This document shows, piece after piece, positions 42,166 to 52,740 of a stretch of DNA of 64,000 nucleotides. The notes under the pieces are model-generated. The model did no database searches and was not told where the DNA came from. It was given only the letters and a program-made list of their open reading frames with translations. The stretch is from Phytophthora sp. 'mugwort' (Eukaryota; Oomycota; Peronosporomycetes; Peronosporales; Peronosporaceae), in the NCBI GenBank assembly GCA_033558025.1, contig JAUCEF010000007.1, positions 4,154,001 through 4,218,000 of the forward strand, written 5' to 3'. How positions within the stretch are numbered: position 1 is the first letter of the stretch; each line of letters opens with the position of its first letter. The position numbers were made by a program, and so were the translations under genes.

Positions 42166-42691
42166 TTAGATGTCGTCAAAGTCGAAGCCGATGTCGTCCT
42201 CGCCGTCGCCCTCCATAGCCAAATCCACGGCCGTCTCGTTAATGCGCGCGTTGTCCGGCAGCTCTCCGTAAGCCTTGAGGCTACGGGCCTCATCAGCGTT
42301 GTATTTATGAATGATGTCCACCTTGCCGTCCTGGTACTCGCGCAGACTCACGAGGATGATATCGCCGGCACCCACCCACACTTTTTTGCGCATTTTGCCA
42401 CGGATGTGGCCGAGTCGCGTCACGCCGTCGAAACAATAGGCTTCTAGGCGGCCATTTCCCAGCATCCGCACGACCTGCGCATATTCTGCATATAGTCGAT
42501 CGGAAAGTATACACGGTATACGTTAATTTACATTTCCAAGGTATACACTATAACGCGGTTAGAACGCCGTTCCAGTGGCAGGAAAACGCACCCTGGCCGT
42601 CCTCCTTGAACTCGAGCTCGCGCTTGTTCTCCTCGTTGTCGTTCTTTCCGCGGCGACGGTTCTTGCCTCCCTTTCCTTTGTTCTTCGGCAT
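42166..42691 (-). CDS. Translation initiation factor eIF1A (139 aa, two exons)
   Basis: Binds the 40S subunit and promotes scanning and start-codon recognition. Exon 1 42691-42592, intron 42591-42486 (106 bp, GTGCGT...ATGCAG), exon 2 42485-42166. The join restores [21 protein letters not shown], exactly as expected for the family. The basic N-terminal tail ([18 protein letters not shown]), OB fold ([43 protein letters not shown]) and acidic C-terminal tail ending GFDFDDI, which in other eukaryotes contacts eIF5B, are all present. Length is normal. An Inr/FPR-like TTCAGTCCCGGATTT on the minus strand at 42725-42711 lies about 25-30 nt upstream of the ATG. Confidence 0.95.
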
Positions 42692-43126
42692 CTTCGCTGT
42701 TCTCGCTGTCAAATCCGGGACTGAAGCGGCCGCGTTCTTCGGGTGGTTCGCACGCGAGGCACTTTGAACCAATCATGGATCGTCATCCGATTTTCGACCA
42801 ACCGTAGCGAGGAATGCAGAGCCCTACCGCTACTTCGTCCTTGTCTACCAATCTAATATGTTCTGATTCGACAGTTCTACATCTGTAATTGTTAACATCT
42901 TAAAGTATGATGCTATACGCCACACCAGTGTTATCTATTGCTAGCCAGATCTGATTCCATGTCTAGCATTGCAAGTTGCCATTAACGCCACATGAAGTGA
43001 CGATCACTCTTGCATGTGCGCACGCATCGCGCGATCCTTGCTCTTCTTGGCACGGTATTCCGCGTTCGGGCCCGCTGCTAACACCTCTGCTAGCCACCCC
43101 ATACAATCCTGCGTCTTCTGTTCCCG
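42692..43126. other. Divergent promoter region between eIF1A and the TMEM94-like gene
   Basis: Short ORFs here overlap gene starts and are shadows. An Inr-like TCACTCTTGCATGT at 43004-43017 on the plus strand is a candidate start site for the gene at 43127. Nothing else recognised. Confidence 0.45.
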
Positions 43127-46100
43127 ATGGCGTCTCCCGCGTCTTCGTCCGCGCCGTGGCGGCGTCGCGATCCGCTCTCGCGCTGCACTGTGCGGCCACC
43201 CAACTACCCGCACCGCTCTGTTGATTCTAACACCAGCTACAACACGTTCCGCAGCAGTGCCAACAACCTGTCGGGACTGGGGTCGTCCTACCCGGCGCTG
43301 GGGTTGTCTACGCTGGCGGCGCGCAAGCGGCTACTCCAAGCCATCGAGCGCAAGATCCGCGAGAAGGAGCGGTCGTCCAACGTCACGACGGAGTTCCACG
43401 ACCCATTCTCACTCCTACTGGCGCTCTGTGCGTCCTTCCGGTTCGCGGACGCGGCCAGACGCTTTGCGGAGATGGAGAAAAGCCGAGGATCGGCCGCCGT
43501 CTGGGAAGGACTCTTCCTCGTGGCCGCCGTGGTGGGCAATGTGCTGCTCAACATGATGCAGAAGCGTCGCCATCATGCAGAGATGGCCGAAAGAGTTCGA
43601 GTGGCCGTGCAACAAATGCTGAGGGATAGTGGCAAGAAGAGGGAGGACAGCGAGGAACAAGGCCCGCCCATTTGGCTAGGCAACGGGCCCGAGCCCACGG
43701 TGCTGCTGCCTTCAAACAGCTACGTCGCGTGCTACCGAGACAGTCAGTGGCAGCGGCTGCCTATGAATTTATTAGTGGAAGGAGACGTGGTGGGCTTGAT
43801 GAGCGGAGATATTGCACCGGGAGAAGTGCGACCAGTGGAGGTGGGCGGGAATGAGGAGCAGGAGGTGTCTCTGAGAGGGGCTAAATTGCCGTCGTGGACG
43901 AGGAGGCATGCTAAGGATACGACGAGATGCACGGCGACGTTTGATCCGCCGTTGCTATTGGAATTGTGTGGTGAAATGCGGATTTTTGAGATGATGGAGA
44001 CGCCCGTGATAAGCGATATCGAAGACGCGCTGTTTCGGATTAACAGGCCCGTGACACCAACGCAGCAACTGCAGGCACAGGCGAGGCTGCTGGCCGTATA
44101 TATTTGCACCTTGTATTCGGTTCTGGTGTTGATTGCCATTGGATTGCGTGTGGTTGTGCAGCATCGGTCGCTGGATACTACGCTTACGCACATTCTGCTT
44201 GGGCCTATTGGAGTTTGGTTGTGCTTTGCATCGCTGAACACGCCATTAGTTCTTTTCGTCGCTGAGGCGGCAGCAACGGCATCCATCTTAGGATCATTTG
44301 ACGATATTTTGGCCCCTAAGGAAAACGAAAAGCTTGAGCGCGAGCAAGTTGCCGAACCGAGCGTAAATGATGCCACGGATGAGAGGATACAAGAGAACGC
44401 CTCGCCGAAAATGGGAGTAGGAAACTCAAAGACGTCCACGAAAGATTCACGACATCGGGATGCGCATGTATCTCGTATTGATAGCGCGATGGCGTCGATC
44501 CTGAAAGCTACAGCGTTTGCGCCTCCGGATATTTATGATGTCGAAGATCGCGAAAAGTTGCGCTCAGAGAAGGCTCAAAAGCAGTCGGCAATCATGCGAT
44601 CGCTTCAATACTTTTTAGTGGTGCTCCGGTTCCGGGTAATGCACTGTGACCTTGCACATGTATCTGACCGTCGACATCTTCCTGTGCCGTTTCGCTCTTT
44701 CCGCCTATTGGAGCGCTTGGGTAACATCACGATGCTGTGCTGCTTTGACGACGACATTTTGTGCGAACAAGCTCCGTCTGTGGAAGAGATCTTTCTTTTG
44801 AACGAGAAACAGAACAACAATTCCACCGTTCTGGATTTACACGCTGAGCGCCATTGTGATACAGGACTGAAATTTGAGGATCCGAAGTGGAAACAACACT
44901 TACCATCGCTAAAGCCAATAGGACTAGCTATTATGGTGAATGATGATGAAAATCCGGCTCAACATTACGAGGAGAACATGCGTTATCTTGTGAACGAGGG
45001 ACTGTGCCCAGTTGACGATGCTGATGCGAGAGATCCGTACTTGCGAAGCTGTATGCAACGTCTATCGGCTCACATTCGGATGTTACCGTTCCCAAAGCAT
45101 TTGCTGAACCTTTCGCGTGAAATGGGCTTTGCGGTTGCTGATGATTTGACGGTGTTCCAAAGACGGCAGTCCATTCATATTATTTGCCCCCGACTGGCGC
45201 ACCATGAACACACAAACGATCATCACGACCAGGGTCAAGAAGATACTCGATACCGAGGCAACTTAAAGTCGCATCTTTATTCAACTGTGGTGCTTGACAA
45301 GCGCTCACATCGACACCAGTTACTGTCACGTGGCCACCCAACGGTCGTGTTGGCGCACTGCAGTGAGTACTGGGACGGCAAATCAATATGCCCGCTGACA
45401 AGCGAGAAACAGCGGGCGATTCTCGACATGTACAACCAATGGCGTGTTGAAGATTTGGATTGTATCGCTTTCTCATACGTCCCCGTTCCTCACAAACTCA
45501 ATAGTCTTTTCACACGCACGAGTTATAGCAGCAATGGAGGCAGTTTTCTGGACTCACCGGATGCTGGGCCAACCCGTAGTCAACAAGGTAGATTGGGTGG
45601 GAGTTTGCCGCCAGTGTATCTCGTTGATGATAGCGCGGCCAGTGAATTGAACTCTCCACATTCAGTTGCTGGACGGAGCAGCATGCCGTTTTCTAGCAGC
45701 ATGAGTGAAGATCAAGGATATGGGCGGGATTGCAGACGCCTTAGTCATTCGGCATGTCCAGTATCACCTCTAGCCTCCCCAGATTCGGTGGATGACATGT
45801 CGTTGGACCAGGAGTCCATCTCAGGATTGCGAACAGTAAAGTCGATGGGGGCTCCTCCAAGCGGGCAAATCACCCCACCGTCTAAGCGACGTGGTAATTT
45901 AACAATGAGCGACGTCGAGTCGTCCGTTGGGTTGCACCCATCCGAAACAAGCTCTGTTGAAAAGGATTCTATACTCTGGCGCATCCAGGATGACCAGATC
46001 TTCTTAGGCATGGTCGCGACTGGCGTCCAACCGAAGCAGCACACCCCTGACTTTATTGAAGACTTGAATGCCTGTGGTATTCGCTTCGTGTATTTCTCTC

Positions 46101-47581
46101 CACGCAACATGCGCAGGAGCAAATTACTCGCCGAGAAAATGGGGATCGAAACCGACTGGAATTGTGCAATATCGCTGCGCTCCCTGGATAGTGACGGCCC
46201 GGACCCGCATCGCATGACGTCAAATTATTCGGATTGGGACGTAAAGGCTCGGCTGCCGCATGGAGTTGAGGCGATTAAACGGCATCTGGCCGACGTCGAT
46301 AATGTCCCATTATTGGTATCACTTTACACGGATAGCACGCCTGAAACCATCAGCGAGATGATCTCAATCTTCCAGGAAAATCACGAAGTGGTCATGGGTG
46401 TTGGCTCGTCACTGAAGGAAAGCAACGCACCATTGTTCTCGAAGGCCGATTTGGCAGTAGCGTTGCAGGGTGGTGTGCACGCTTTCTTTGATAAGCCAAT
46501 CCCGCACGGAAAGGAACTTCCTGTGTTCTCTGATGAGGATGTTCAGTTTAGTCACATTCTAAACACGCTGGCTTGTGCCTTCCGCCTCAAGAGTGCTCCA
46601 GATGACGCAGCTAACCAAGAAAAACAATTTTCCGAGTCCATTGACAGCAGTGATGATGCAACAACAGGTGGAACTGCTAGTGTGGCTCATCTAATCGAGC
46701 TTATTCGGCTGGGACGGCGGATGCTCACTAATTTCCATCAGATGAACACATTCATCTTCGTATCGCAGCTTTTCATCGCCACGATCATCCTCGCCTCGTA
46801 CGCTGTACCGTTTCCGCACGTACCGCAGTTGACCTGCGCCTCTATTTTTTGGTTGCTATGGGTTTTGGTGCCGGCGCTCAGTCTATCCATGCTTGCGTCT
46901 GCAAGTGAGAAGGGTATTATGAAAAAGACCCCACGCAAGAACGAAGAGTTTGAGATGGAAGAAGATCTGCCACGGTTGGTCGCATATTTTGTGGGCCGCC
47001 ATGTGCCTTCGGTGCTCCTGTCTATTGCCGTGTTCGAGTGCTTGCTTGGCTTTTCTCTTCAAGCGGCGAACATTGCTGATCCGAGCACCTTTGGAGGCGA
47101 GAAGTTTCATGAATATCGATGGACGGATTTCGTGCTCGACAATGGATTGGTCACAATGAGACCACGGCCAGTCGTTGTTGTAGCTGCAGTGGATCGCGCC
47201 GAAGCTGGTATGCTGCTGCTGATTGGTATCTGTATTGTGACCTCGTCCTGCGGGTACCTGTATCGATGCGAGAGTATGTTTAAGCTATCTCCATTTCGAA
47301 ACATCATGTGGGTGGCAACAGCATGTGTGCTGCTGTGCTTGCAATTTGTCCTCAGCATGCTCCGTGCTGGAATCGTTGGTGCAGATGGAGTCACACTTTG
47401 GCATTTTGTGAGCCAATCAGTCCCTTTAACGTTCTGGGTCGTAACGTTGGGTGTATGGCCGTTGGTGATCATAGGCATTGACGAAGCAATCAAAACGCAT
47501 GATAAACGACACCTTGTGCGCTACAACAAGTTCCTCCGGATGCAGTTTGACACCCGTCTTGGTATGTGGAGCCCCAAGTAG
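43127..47581 (+). CDS. TMEM94-like P-type ATPase relative, multi-pass membrane protein (1484 aa)
   Basis: Intronless. Resembles animal TMEM94, a P-type-ATPase-related protein of the endoplasmic reticulum reported to move magnesium. Matching segments: ALGLSTLAARKRLLQAIER near the N-terminus, TMLCCFDDDILCEQAPSVEE in the middle, and QIFLGMVATGVQPK with CGIRFVYFSPRNMRRSKLL, AEKMGIETDWNC in the C-terminal half. Predicted membrane spans are near residues 124-145, 320-345, 354-385 and, in a C-terminal block, near 1207-1228, 1238-1260, 1290-1310, 1360-1378, 1391-1412 and 1433-1450. No DKTGT phosphorylation motif is visible, and the P-type hinge GDGxNDxPAL is replaced by SSLKESNAPLFSKADLAVAL (about 1093-1112). 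Between spans lie long low-complexity Ser-rich loops (about 790-940). Either a divergent pump or a non-phosphorylating relative. Confidence 0.85.
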   Translation: MASPASSSAPWRRRDPLSRCTVRPPNYPHRSVDSNTSYNTFRSSANNLSGLGSSYPALGLSTLAARKRLLQAIERKIREKERSSNVTTEFHDPFSLLLALCASFRFADAARRFAEMEKSRGSAAVWEGLFLVAAVVGNVLLNMMQKRRHHAEMAERVRVAVQQMLRDSGKKREDSEEQGPPIWLGNGPEPTVLLPSNSYVACYRDSQWQRLPMNLLVEGDVVGLMSGDIAPGEVRPVEVGGNEEQEVSLRGAKLPSWTRRHAKDTTRCTATFDPPLLLELCGEMRIFEMMETPVISDIEDALFRINRPVTPTQQLQAQARLLAVYICTLYSVLVLIAIGLRVVVQHRSLDTTLTHILLGPIGVWLCFASLNTPLVLFVAEAAATASILGSFDDILAPKENEKLEREQVAEPSVNDATDERIQENASPKMGVGNSKTSTKDSRHRDAHVSRIDSAMASILKATAFAPPDIYDVEDREKLRSEKAQKQSAIMRSLQYFLVVLRFRVMHCDLAHVSDRRHLPVPFRSFRLLERLGNITMLCCFDDDILCEQAPSVEEIFLLNEKQNNNSTVLDLHAERHCDTGLKFEDPKWKQHLPSLKPIGLAIMVNDDENPAQHYEENMRYLVNEGLCPVDDADARDPYLRSCMQRLSAHIRMLPFPKHLLNLSREMGFAVADDLTVFQRRQSIHIICPRLAHHEHTNDHHDQGQEDTRYRGNLKSHLYSTVVLDKRSHRHQLLSRGHPTVVLAHCSEYWDGKSICPLTSEKQRAILDMYNQWRVEDLDCIAFSYVPVPHKLNSLFTRTSYSSNGGSFLDSPDAGPTRSQQGRLGGSLPPVYLVDDSAASELNSPHSVAGRSSMPFSSSMSEDQGYGRDCRRLSHSACPVSPLASPDSVDDMSLDQESISGLRTVKSMGAPPSGQITPPSKRRGNLTMSDVESSVGLHPSETSSVEKDSILWRIQDDQIFLGMVATGVQPKQHTPDFIEDLNACGIRFVYFSPRNMRRSKLLAEKMGIETDWNCAISLRSLDSDGPDPHRMTSNYSDWDVKARLPHGVEAIKRHLADVDNVPLLVSLYTDSTPETISEMISIFQENHEVVMGVGSSLKESNAPLFSKADLAVALQGGVHAFFDKPIPHGKELPVFSDEDVQFSHILNTLACAFRLKSAPDDAANQEKQFSESIDSSDDATTGGTASVAHLIELIRLGRRMLTNFHQMNTFIFVSQLFIATIILASYAVPFPHVPQLTCASIFWLLWVLVPALSLSMLASASEKGIMKKTPRKNEEFEMEEDLPRLVAYFVGRHVPSVLLSIAVFECLLGFSLQAANIADPSTFGGEKFHEYRWTDFVLDNGLVTMRPRPVVVVAAVDRAEAGMLLLIGICIVTSSCGYLYRCESMFKLSPFRNIMWVATACVLLCLQFVLSMLRAGIVGADGVTLWHFVSQSVPLTFWVVTLGVWPLVIIGIDEAIKTHDKRHLVRYNKFLRMQFDTRLGMWSPK

Positions 47582-48617
47582 AGTGGCTGGCCAAAGATAC
47601 AACACGGTGACGACACGTGAATGACTGACGATAGTTGGCCTCAACGAGGTGGGGACCTCATTTTTTTCACAACCTCAGGCTTGGGTTGCACGCGATGCCT
47701 GTTGACTGTGGTATCTTTGAAGTGCGCTGAGATTTTGGTGTTTTTGTATAACACCTTTTCTCCAACCTCCCTGTAATTTCAGACAGCCGGAACGGTCTGT
47801 TGTATAGTTTTTTTCTCTCTAGTCGGAATCCGCTGAGTTCCAATACTTTTTAATAATGGAGCGCCATCGAGGCAGTTGTTAACGCATCGCCTAAATAGTG
47901 TCACTCTGGAGTTCTACATGTACATAGCGAAGTGCGTCCTGCAACGTTAACTAGGAAGGGGTGAAATGATGTTTGGGGATCTAGCCGACACAACGCCTGC
48001 CTTTAAGATCCGTGTGCGGAGCACGCGGCCGACAGGGAAGGGTTTTTGGGGCCCTGTCGACACCTCGAACTTTAGCGATTTGTTAGCCATGACACCCGTC
48101 CTCGCTATTCATTATATAGTTACCGTATCAACCCGGTTAATTACGAATAGATGAGTTAGCGTTGCAGGAACGCCATCCTCTACATAGTCACTCAAAATGG
48201 CTAAACGTGATTGAATGCATTGGTACGAATTTAGTAAAAAAATGTGCTATTATGTCTGGCAGTGATATCTTGTCGAATGGAGGCATAATGGCGATGATAA
48301 GGTACTTGAACCGAGGAAGTCGTTCGGCTGCAATTCTCGCAAGGACGACAAGGGCGTCATCTGTGCGCGCGGTGATACCTCAGCGAGCTTCACGTATGCT
48401 TCAAGTAACGGATTTCACCGAATACAAGCCCTTCACAAAATAATAACCCGGTCACGTTTTAGAATTTGGACCAGAAAATCCTGCACATAATATAAACCCG
48501 GTGGAATAGTTGGTATGGAAACGAATGGCAGAGGTGAGAGCTTTTCATCAGCCACCAATGCACCGCACGGTGGCACGCCGTCGCTACCGCTATTCCTATC
48601 ACAACAGCTTCTGCAAA
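47582..48617. other. Spacer with dispersed palindromic motif
   Basis: 3' flank of the TMEM94-like gene, then non-coding DNA. At about 47996-48035 is a motif (CCTTTAAGATCCGTGTGCGG, then AGCACGCGG) shared with 3966 and, in a different form, 56905. A 93-codon ORF at 48162-48443 has no recognised motif and is unlikely to be a gene. Confidence 0.45.
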
Positions 48618-49933
48618 ATGTCAAGCAAGCGGTCAACGATCTCACTCGCAAAGAAACAAGAAGTTATCAAGTGGATCGAATATGAAGGCGAGGGCGTCCC
48701 AACCAGAGCAGCCCGCCACTTTGGTAGGTTGGGGTGGTCTCTAGATCCGGGCACTGTTCGGCAATGGTGGCGGCAGCGTGAGATATCATGTCTACATCGC
48801 CTTATCGCATGAGGCTCGAGGGCGGAGGAAGACGCCGCGTATTGGGCCCCCTGGAGGACGATTTGCTCGATGCAATAATTGAGAGGAGAATCAAGAAGGA
48901 GAAGGTTACGAGGGCATGGATGCAGGCCAGGCACTGCACCTGTACGGGAAGAACGTCGAAGAACCTATTCGTACCTTCGAGGCTTCGCACCAGTGGGTTT
49001 CTTGCTTTATGCGCCGCAGCGACTTGTCCCTCCGCCGCCAAACCAACCTCACTGCCCTGTCAGACGACCAGCTCGTTGAGCGCGCCGTTTCGTACATGCG
49101 CTTTCTGGTGAGAACAGGGTCAGCTACAACCCCGACCACATCGTTCTCATGGATGAGACGGCCGTGTACTTCGAGGACGCAAGGGAGCAGACGGTAGAGA
49201 TTTGTGGAGCGCGTCATGTCGTCGTGAAGGCAACTGGGTTTGCTTCGATGCGCGTCACGGCGGCTATGGCGGTCACTGCGGCTGGTGTTAAGCTGCCCAC
49301 TCGTCATCTGGAAGCACAAAAAAAGGAAGCCGCCTTGTTGCGAAACAAGGAGCGGCTTATGTGGTTTATCAGCCGAAAGCCTGGGTAGATTCCGACCTGT
49401 TGTGCAACTGGATTGATGCCATTTCCCCGCCAGTGTTTGCAGGCCGACGGAAAAGCAATCGTGTGGGACTCGATGCGGGCCCACATTTCCAAGAAAGTCA
49501 AGGCGAATGTGCAAGCCGCGGCATTTCGTTGTGGCTCATTTCCGGTGGTCTCACACCCTACCTGCAGGCTGGCGACATCGGCATCTTCAAGCGCTTCAAG
49601 GACTTGTAGTGTACAACAATTGACGAGTGGAAGAACTCCGACCAAGTTGAGTATACAAGGGGTGGGAATCCCAGGCCTCCCAGCGGAGAGTTGGTCTGCA
49701 AGTGGATTGCCGATGCGTGGAAGGAGACGCCACCGCTCGTCGTCTACAACACCATCGCCGCTGCTGGATTTCATTAAGATTTAAGCGAGTGGTTCATCTG
49801 GAAGCATGACGTTTACGACCGGAAGTTCCAGCAGCAGTGGACTGCACAACAGTCAAGCGACTCTGCGGTGGATGAAGACGTGATTGACGAGCTCAGTAAC
49901 GCACTTGACGACGTCGAGGTCGTTGATGAGTAG
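48618..49933 (+). pseudogene. Pogo/Tigger-like (CENP-B/DDE_1) transposase, second element, decayed
   Basis: Plus strand, at least four frame changes. The DNA-binding block starts at the ATG at 48618 (SLAKKQEVIKWIEYEGEGVP, TRAARHF), then KVTRAWMQA, FEASHQWVSCFMRRSDLSLR at about 48975-49040, LMDETAVYFEDAREQTVEI at about 49145-49200 with the first catalytic Asp, VWDSMRAHISKKVKANVQ near 49460-49510 with the second, and an acidic C-terminus ending DDVEVVDE then TAG at 49931. No intron was needed to read this copy. It differs in sequence from the relic at 25080-26480, so two pogo lineages are present. Confidence 0.7.
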
Positions 49934-51340
49934 GACGAATATGCATTTCGTTTATAACGTGACGTAATACAGCAGAATAAGCTTTCATGTACCCTTTTCG
50001 AATGAACGCAGTAGCTCGTAAACACAGACTTCGCCGAGATAAAATCATGATATTTGGAGTATTATTGCACACTCAATAATGAGAAATAGCACATTCTAAT
50101 CCGATACATTTGTAGCAGCGGTCTCCCCTGCATTTATTATGGAGTGAATCTGAGAAAGTCTTCTTTGTCGAGTCGGAGTTATTTCTCTACGAAGGTCTAT
50201 CATTTAGTAACTCTACACAGTTTAGAAGCCCCCCTTTCAAAAGTGATTGATTTTTGTAGGCGAGTGTAAATAGTGACCCGGGTACTATTCGGTGAAATCC
50301 GTTAAATCGTCGACAATAATGGCGTGTCGCAGAAGGGATTGTCGGGGAAGAGTATACATTTATTGACGTGTATGAAGTTAACAAGTGGATGAAAGCGAAT
50401 CGACACGAGAGATAACTGGGGGGAGGGGGGGGGGGAGCTTACAGACACCAGGAGTTCTGGAACTTCTCGCCGAGGGGACATATTTTGCGAAAATACGAAT
50501 CCGAGTTTTCCTATGTGAACTCGGTCAGATATCTGGTGAGGCTTAGCGGCATGTTGGTAATTACGTAGACTCAAGACATCGACAAAAACGTTCGAAACGT
50601 TTCACTCCAGAAGTTGTCGATTCGCCACCTGGATTGACTTCAGCTCGCTGGAAGCTGCAAGTTCTTCGAATTGACCGTATAGTGGGTCCGTTCCTCGTAA
50701 CTTCTGTGGCGCGCGGTTGATGCCAAAGAGATTTGGCCAGGATGCACACCATTTGCTGTAGCCCTGGCGATACATACACGTACTTACCATTTGCTGTGGC
50801 CCCGGCAATACTTACTGTAGCATATACACATTGCATTCAGAATCTGGTGAGCATTTTTATTTATGAAGACTTATCTAAAAAAAATACTACCGTAATTATC
50901 GGGCCCAGTGCGACAACATAGAACATGAGGGTGACACCCCACCTCTGAAGCCTTTGTTTTGGACCGAGTTGACGTTTACTTGTAAACATATTTTATAGTA
51001 CAGGACGGATGTCATTACAGCGAATTAATTAAAAACCTAACGAGTTTTTTTTTAATTCACATGACTTCGGCCGGGAAACGGTGTCGCACTGGGCCCGATG
51101 TTGTACATTACAGATATTCTTTATCTCTCTCATAAATTATGGCCAGAGCAAGCCAGTTGAAATAAATGATTTCATATTTTTCAGTTGGTAAAAGCGCTCT
51201 TTCATGTGAAGATATATCATATACTTCCTCTGGTTGAAAATGATCACCGGCACGAAACATTTTGACCAATACCCCTGTTGCTAGGCGTCGATTAGAGCGT
51301 CTGATTGGTTGAAAAGAACGCCCAACACCTCAGCTTTCCA
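49934..51340. other. Stretch without a gene, containing a GGGCCC inverted repeat
   Basis: No coding sequence recognised. A G homopolymer lies near 50418-50437. A 17-bp exact inverted repeat lies at 50898-50914 and 51083-51099. A short direct duplication of CCATTTGCTGTRGCCC occurs at about 50749 and 50788. AT-rich elsewhere. Confidence 0.5.
50898..51099. repeat. Inverted repeat, 17 bp exact arms, about 200 bp apart (MITE-like)
   Basis: ATCGGGCCCAGTGCGAC at 50898-50914 and its exact complement at 51083-51099. The flanks outside the arms, CGTAATT on the left and the complement of TGTACATTACAG on the right, retain partial complementarity. The interior is AT-rich and non-coding. The structure suggests a small non-autonomous DNA element. 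Confidence 0.55.
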
Positions 51341-52740
51341 CAGCCACCAGTTTGGTTTCAAACGGATGTCTGCGGCTCCGCCACATTAGCTTTCAATCCA
51401 ACTCGCCTGCACTTTTCGAGCGTACATCGTCGACGAGCTTCCCAAGATCAGCAATAACGGAGCCAAGCCCCGTGGAACCTATGCTATACAAGTGCAGCGT
51501 GATCCGACCACGGATAATAATATTTGGAAGCGATACACTACTGCAGTCGAGGCGGGCATAGCTTGGGGTGAGTAGACCAACAGGATCAAGAAAAACAGCG
51601 GCAGGAAACGTATAATAGGTATGAGTGCGTCAGAATTGGCAAGTATTCCTGTTGAAGATAGAGCTGTTGAGAGGCGTGTTGCGGCCGCTGCGGGGATCTA
51701 CCGGCACCTAGTACGACAGGCAGTGGAGGAAGGCATGATGACGCGCCGATCCACCTTCATCAAGCCAGCGCTAATGAGCGAAAACAAGTTGTAGCATGTA
51801 GGACATGTGCTATCGTTTATCGAGGATAGAACCTTACGCTTCGAGTCGATGCACAACATTGTGCACGTTGACGAAAAGTGGTTCTACCCAGACCGCAACA
51901 GGCGCTCCTACCTTGTTTTTGAAGGCGAAGAGTTTCCTGCTCGAGCCTGGAGAGCAAGCGCTTCATCTCGAAGACAATGTTCTTGGCAGCTTTAGCCCGC
52001 CATCGGTACGTCTTTCTATGCTTATGTGTCGTCCATTTTATATAACCTCTAGTATTTTATACATTTCAGATACGATCCTCACCGAAAGCAGCGATGGGAT
52101 GGCAAGCTCGGGGATGGCCATTCACTGAGAAGTATGCAGCCAAGCGGCGAAGTAAGAATAGAGCCAAGGGAACAATGTGCATGCGCAACATCGACACGGT
52201 CAATCGGGACGTGTATAAGGACTGCCTTCTGACTAAAGTCTTTCCAGCGATAAAGGCAAACTGGCCAAGACAGGACCGCCGCAAAATTATCTATGTGCAA
52301 GAGGACAGCGCGGAACCGCATGTGTCGCCATCGGATCCAGAAATCGTTGCGGCGGGCACTGACGGAGGATGGAACATCAGGCTGAAGTGCCAAGCTCCTG
52401 ATTATCCCGATCGTAACTGCCTTGAACTGGGAATTTTCGCATTCAGTACCAGCTGCCACGGAGAGGCATCGACGCGATTATTGCTTCCATAGAGGACGCT
52501 TATCGCGAGTTGGAAGACGGTAAAGTGGACAACATCTTTCTTACGCTGCAGGCGTGCATGCTGGCAATCCTAAAGAAGGCTAAGGGCCATCTGTACAAAC
52601 TGCCACACTTGGAGAAGGACAAGCTTCGGCGCGAGAAGCTGCTGCCTGTTAGCCTGACATGCAGCAAGGAGCTTTATGAAGCTGCTCTTGCGTTACTAGA
52701 CCGTGCAAACCGTAGCAGTGTTCTTCTGTTCAGGTCTTAA
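51340..52740 (+). pseudogene. Tc1/mariner-like transposase with a spliceosomal intron, decayed
   Basis: Plus strand. The N-terminal part begins near 51423 (VDELPKISNNGAKPRG, DPTTDNNIWKRYT), has stops at 51576 and 51792, then HNIVHVDEKWFYPDRNRR (first catalytic Asp) and SKRFISKTMFLAALARHR. A 64-bp intron at 52006-52069 (GTACGT...TTTCAG) splits Arg, and the coding resumes YDPHRKQRWDGKLG. Next come WPFTEKYAAKRRSKNRAKG, IIYVQEDSAEPHVSPSDPE (second Asp), NIRLKCQAPDYPDRNCLELG (third acidic site, altered from the usual SPDLN..DLG) and a C-terminal block LQACMLAILKKAKGHLYKLP. At least three frameshifts make it inactive. Confidence 0.75.
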
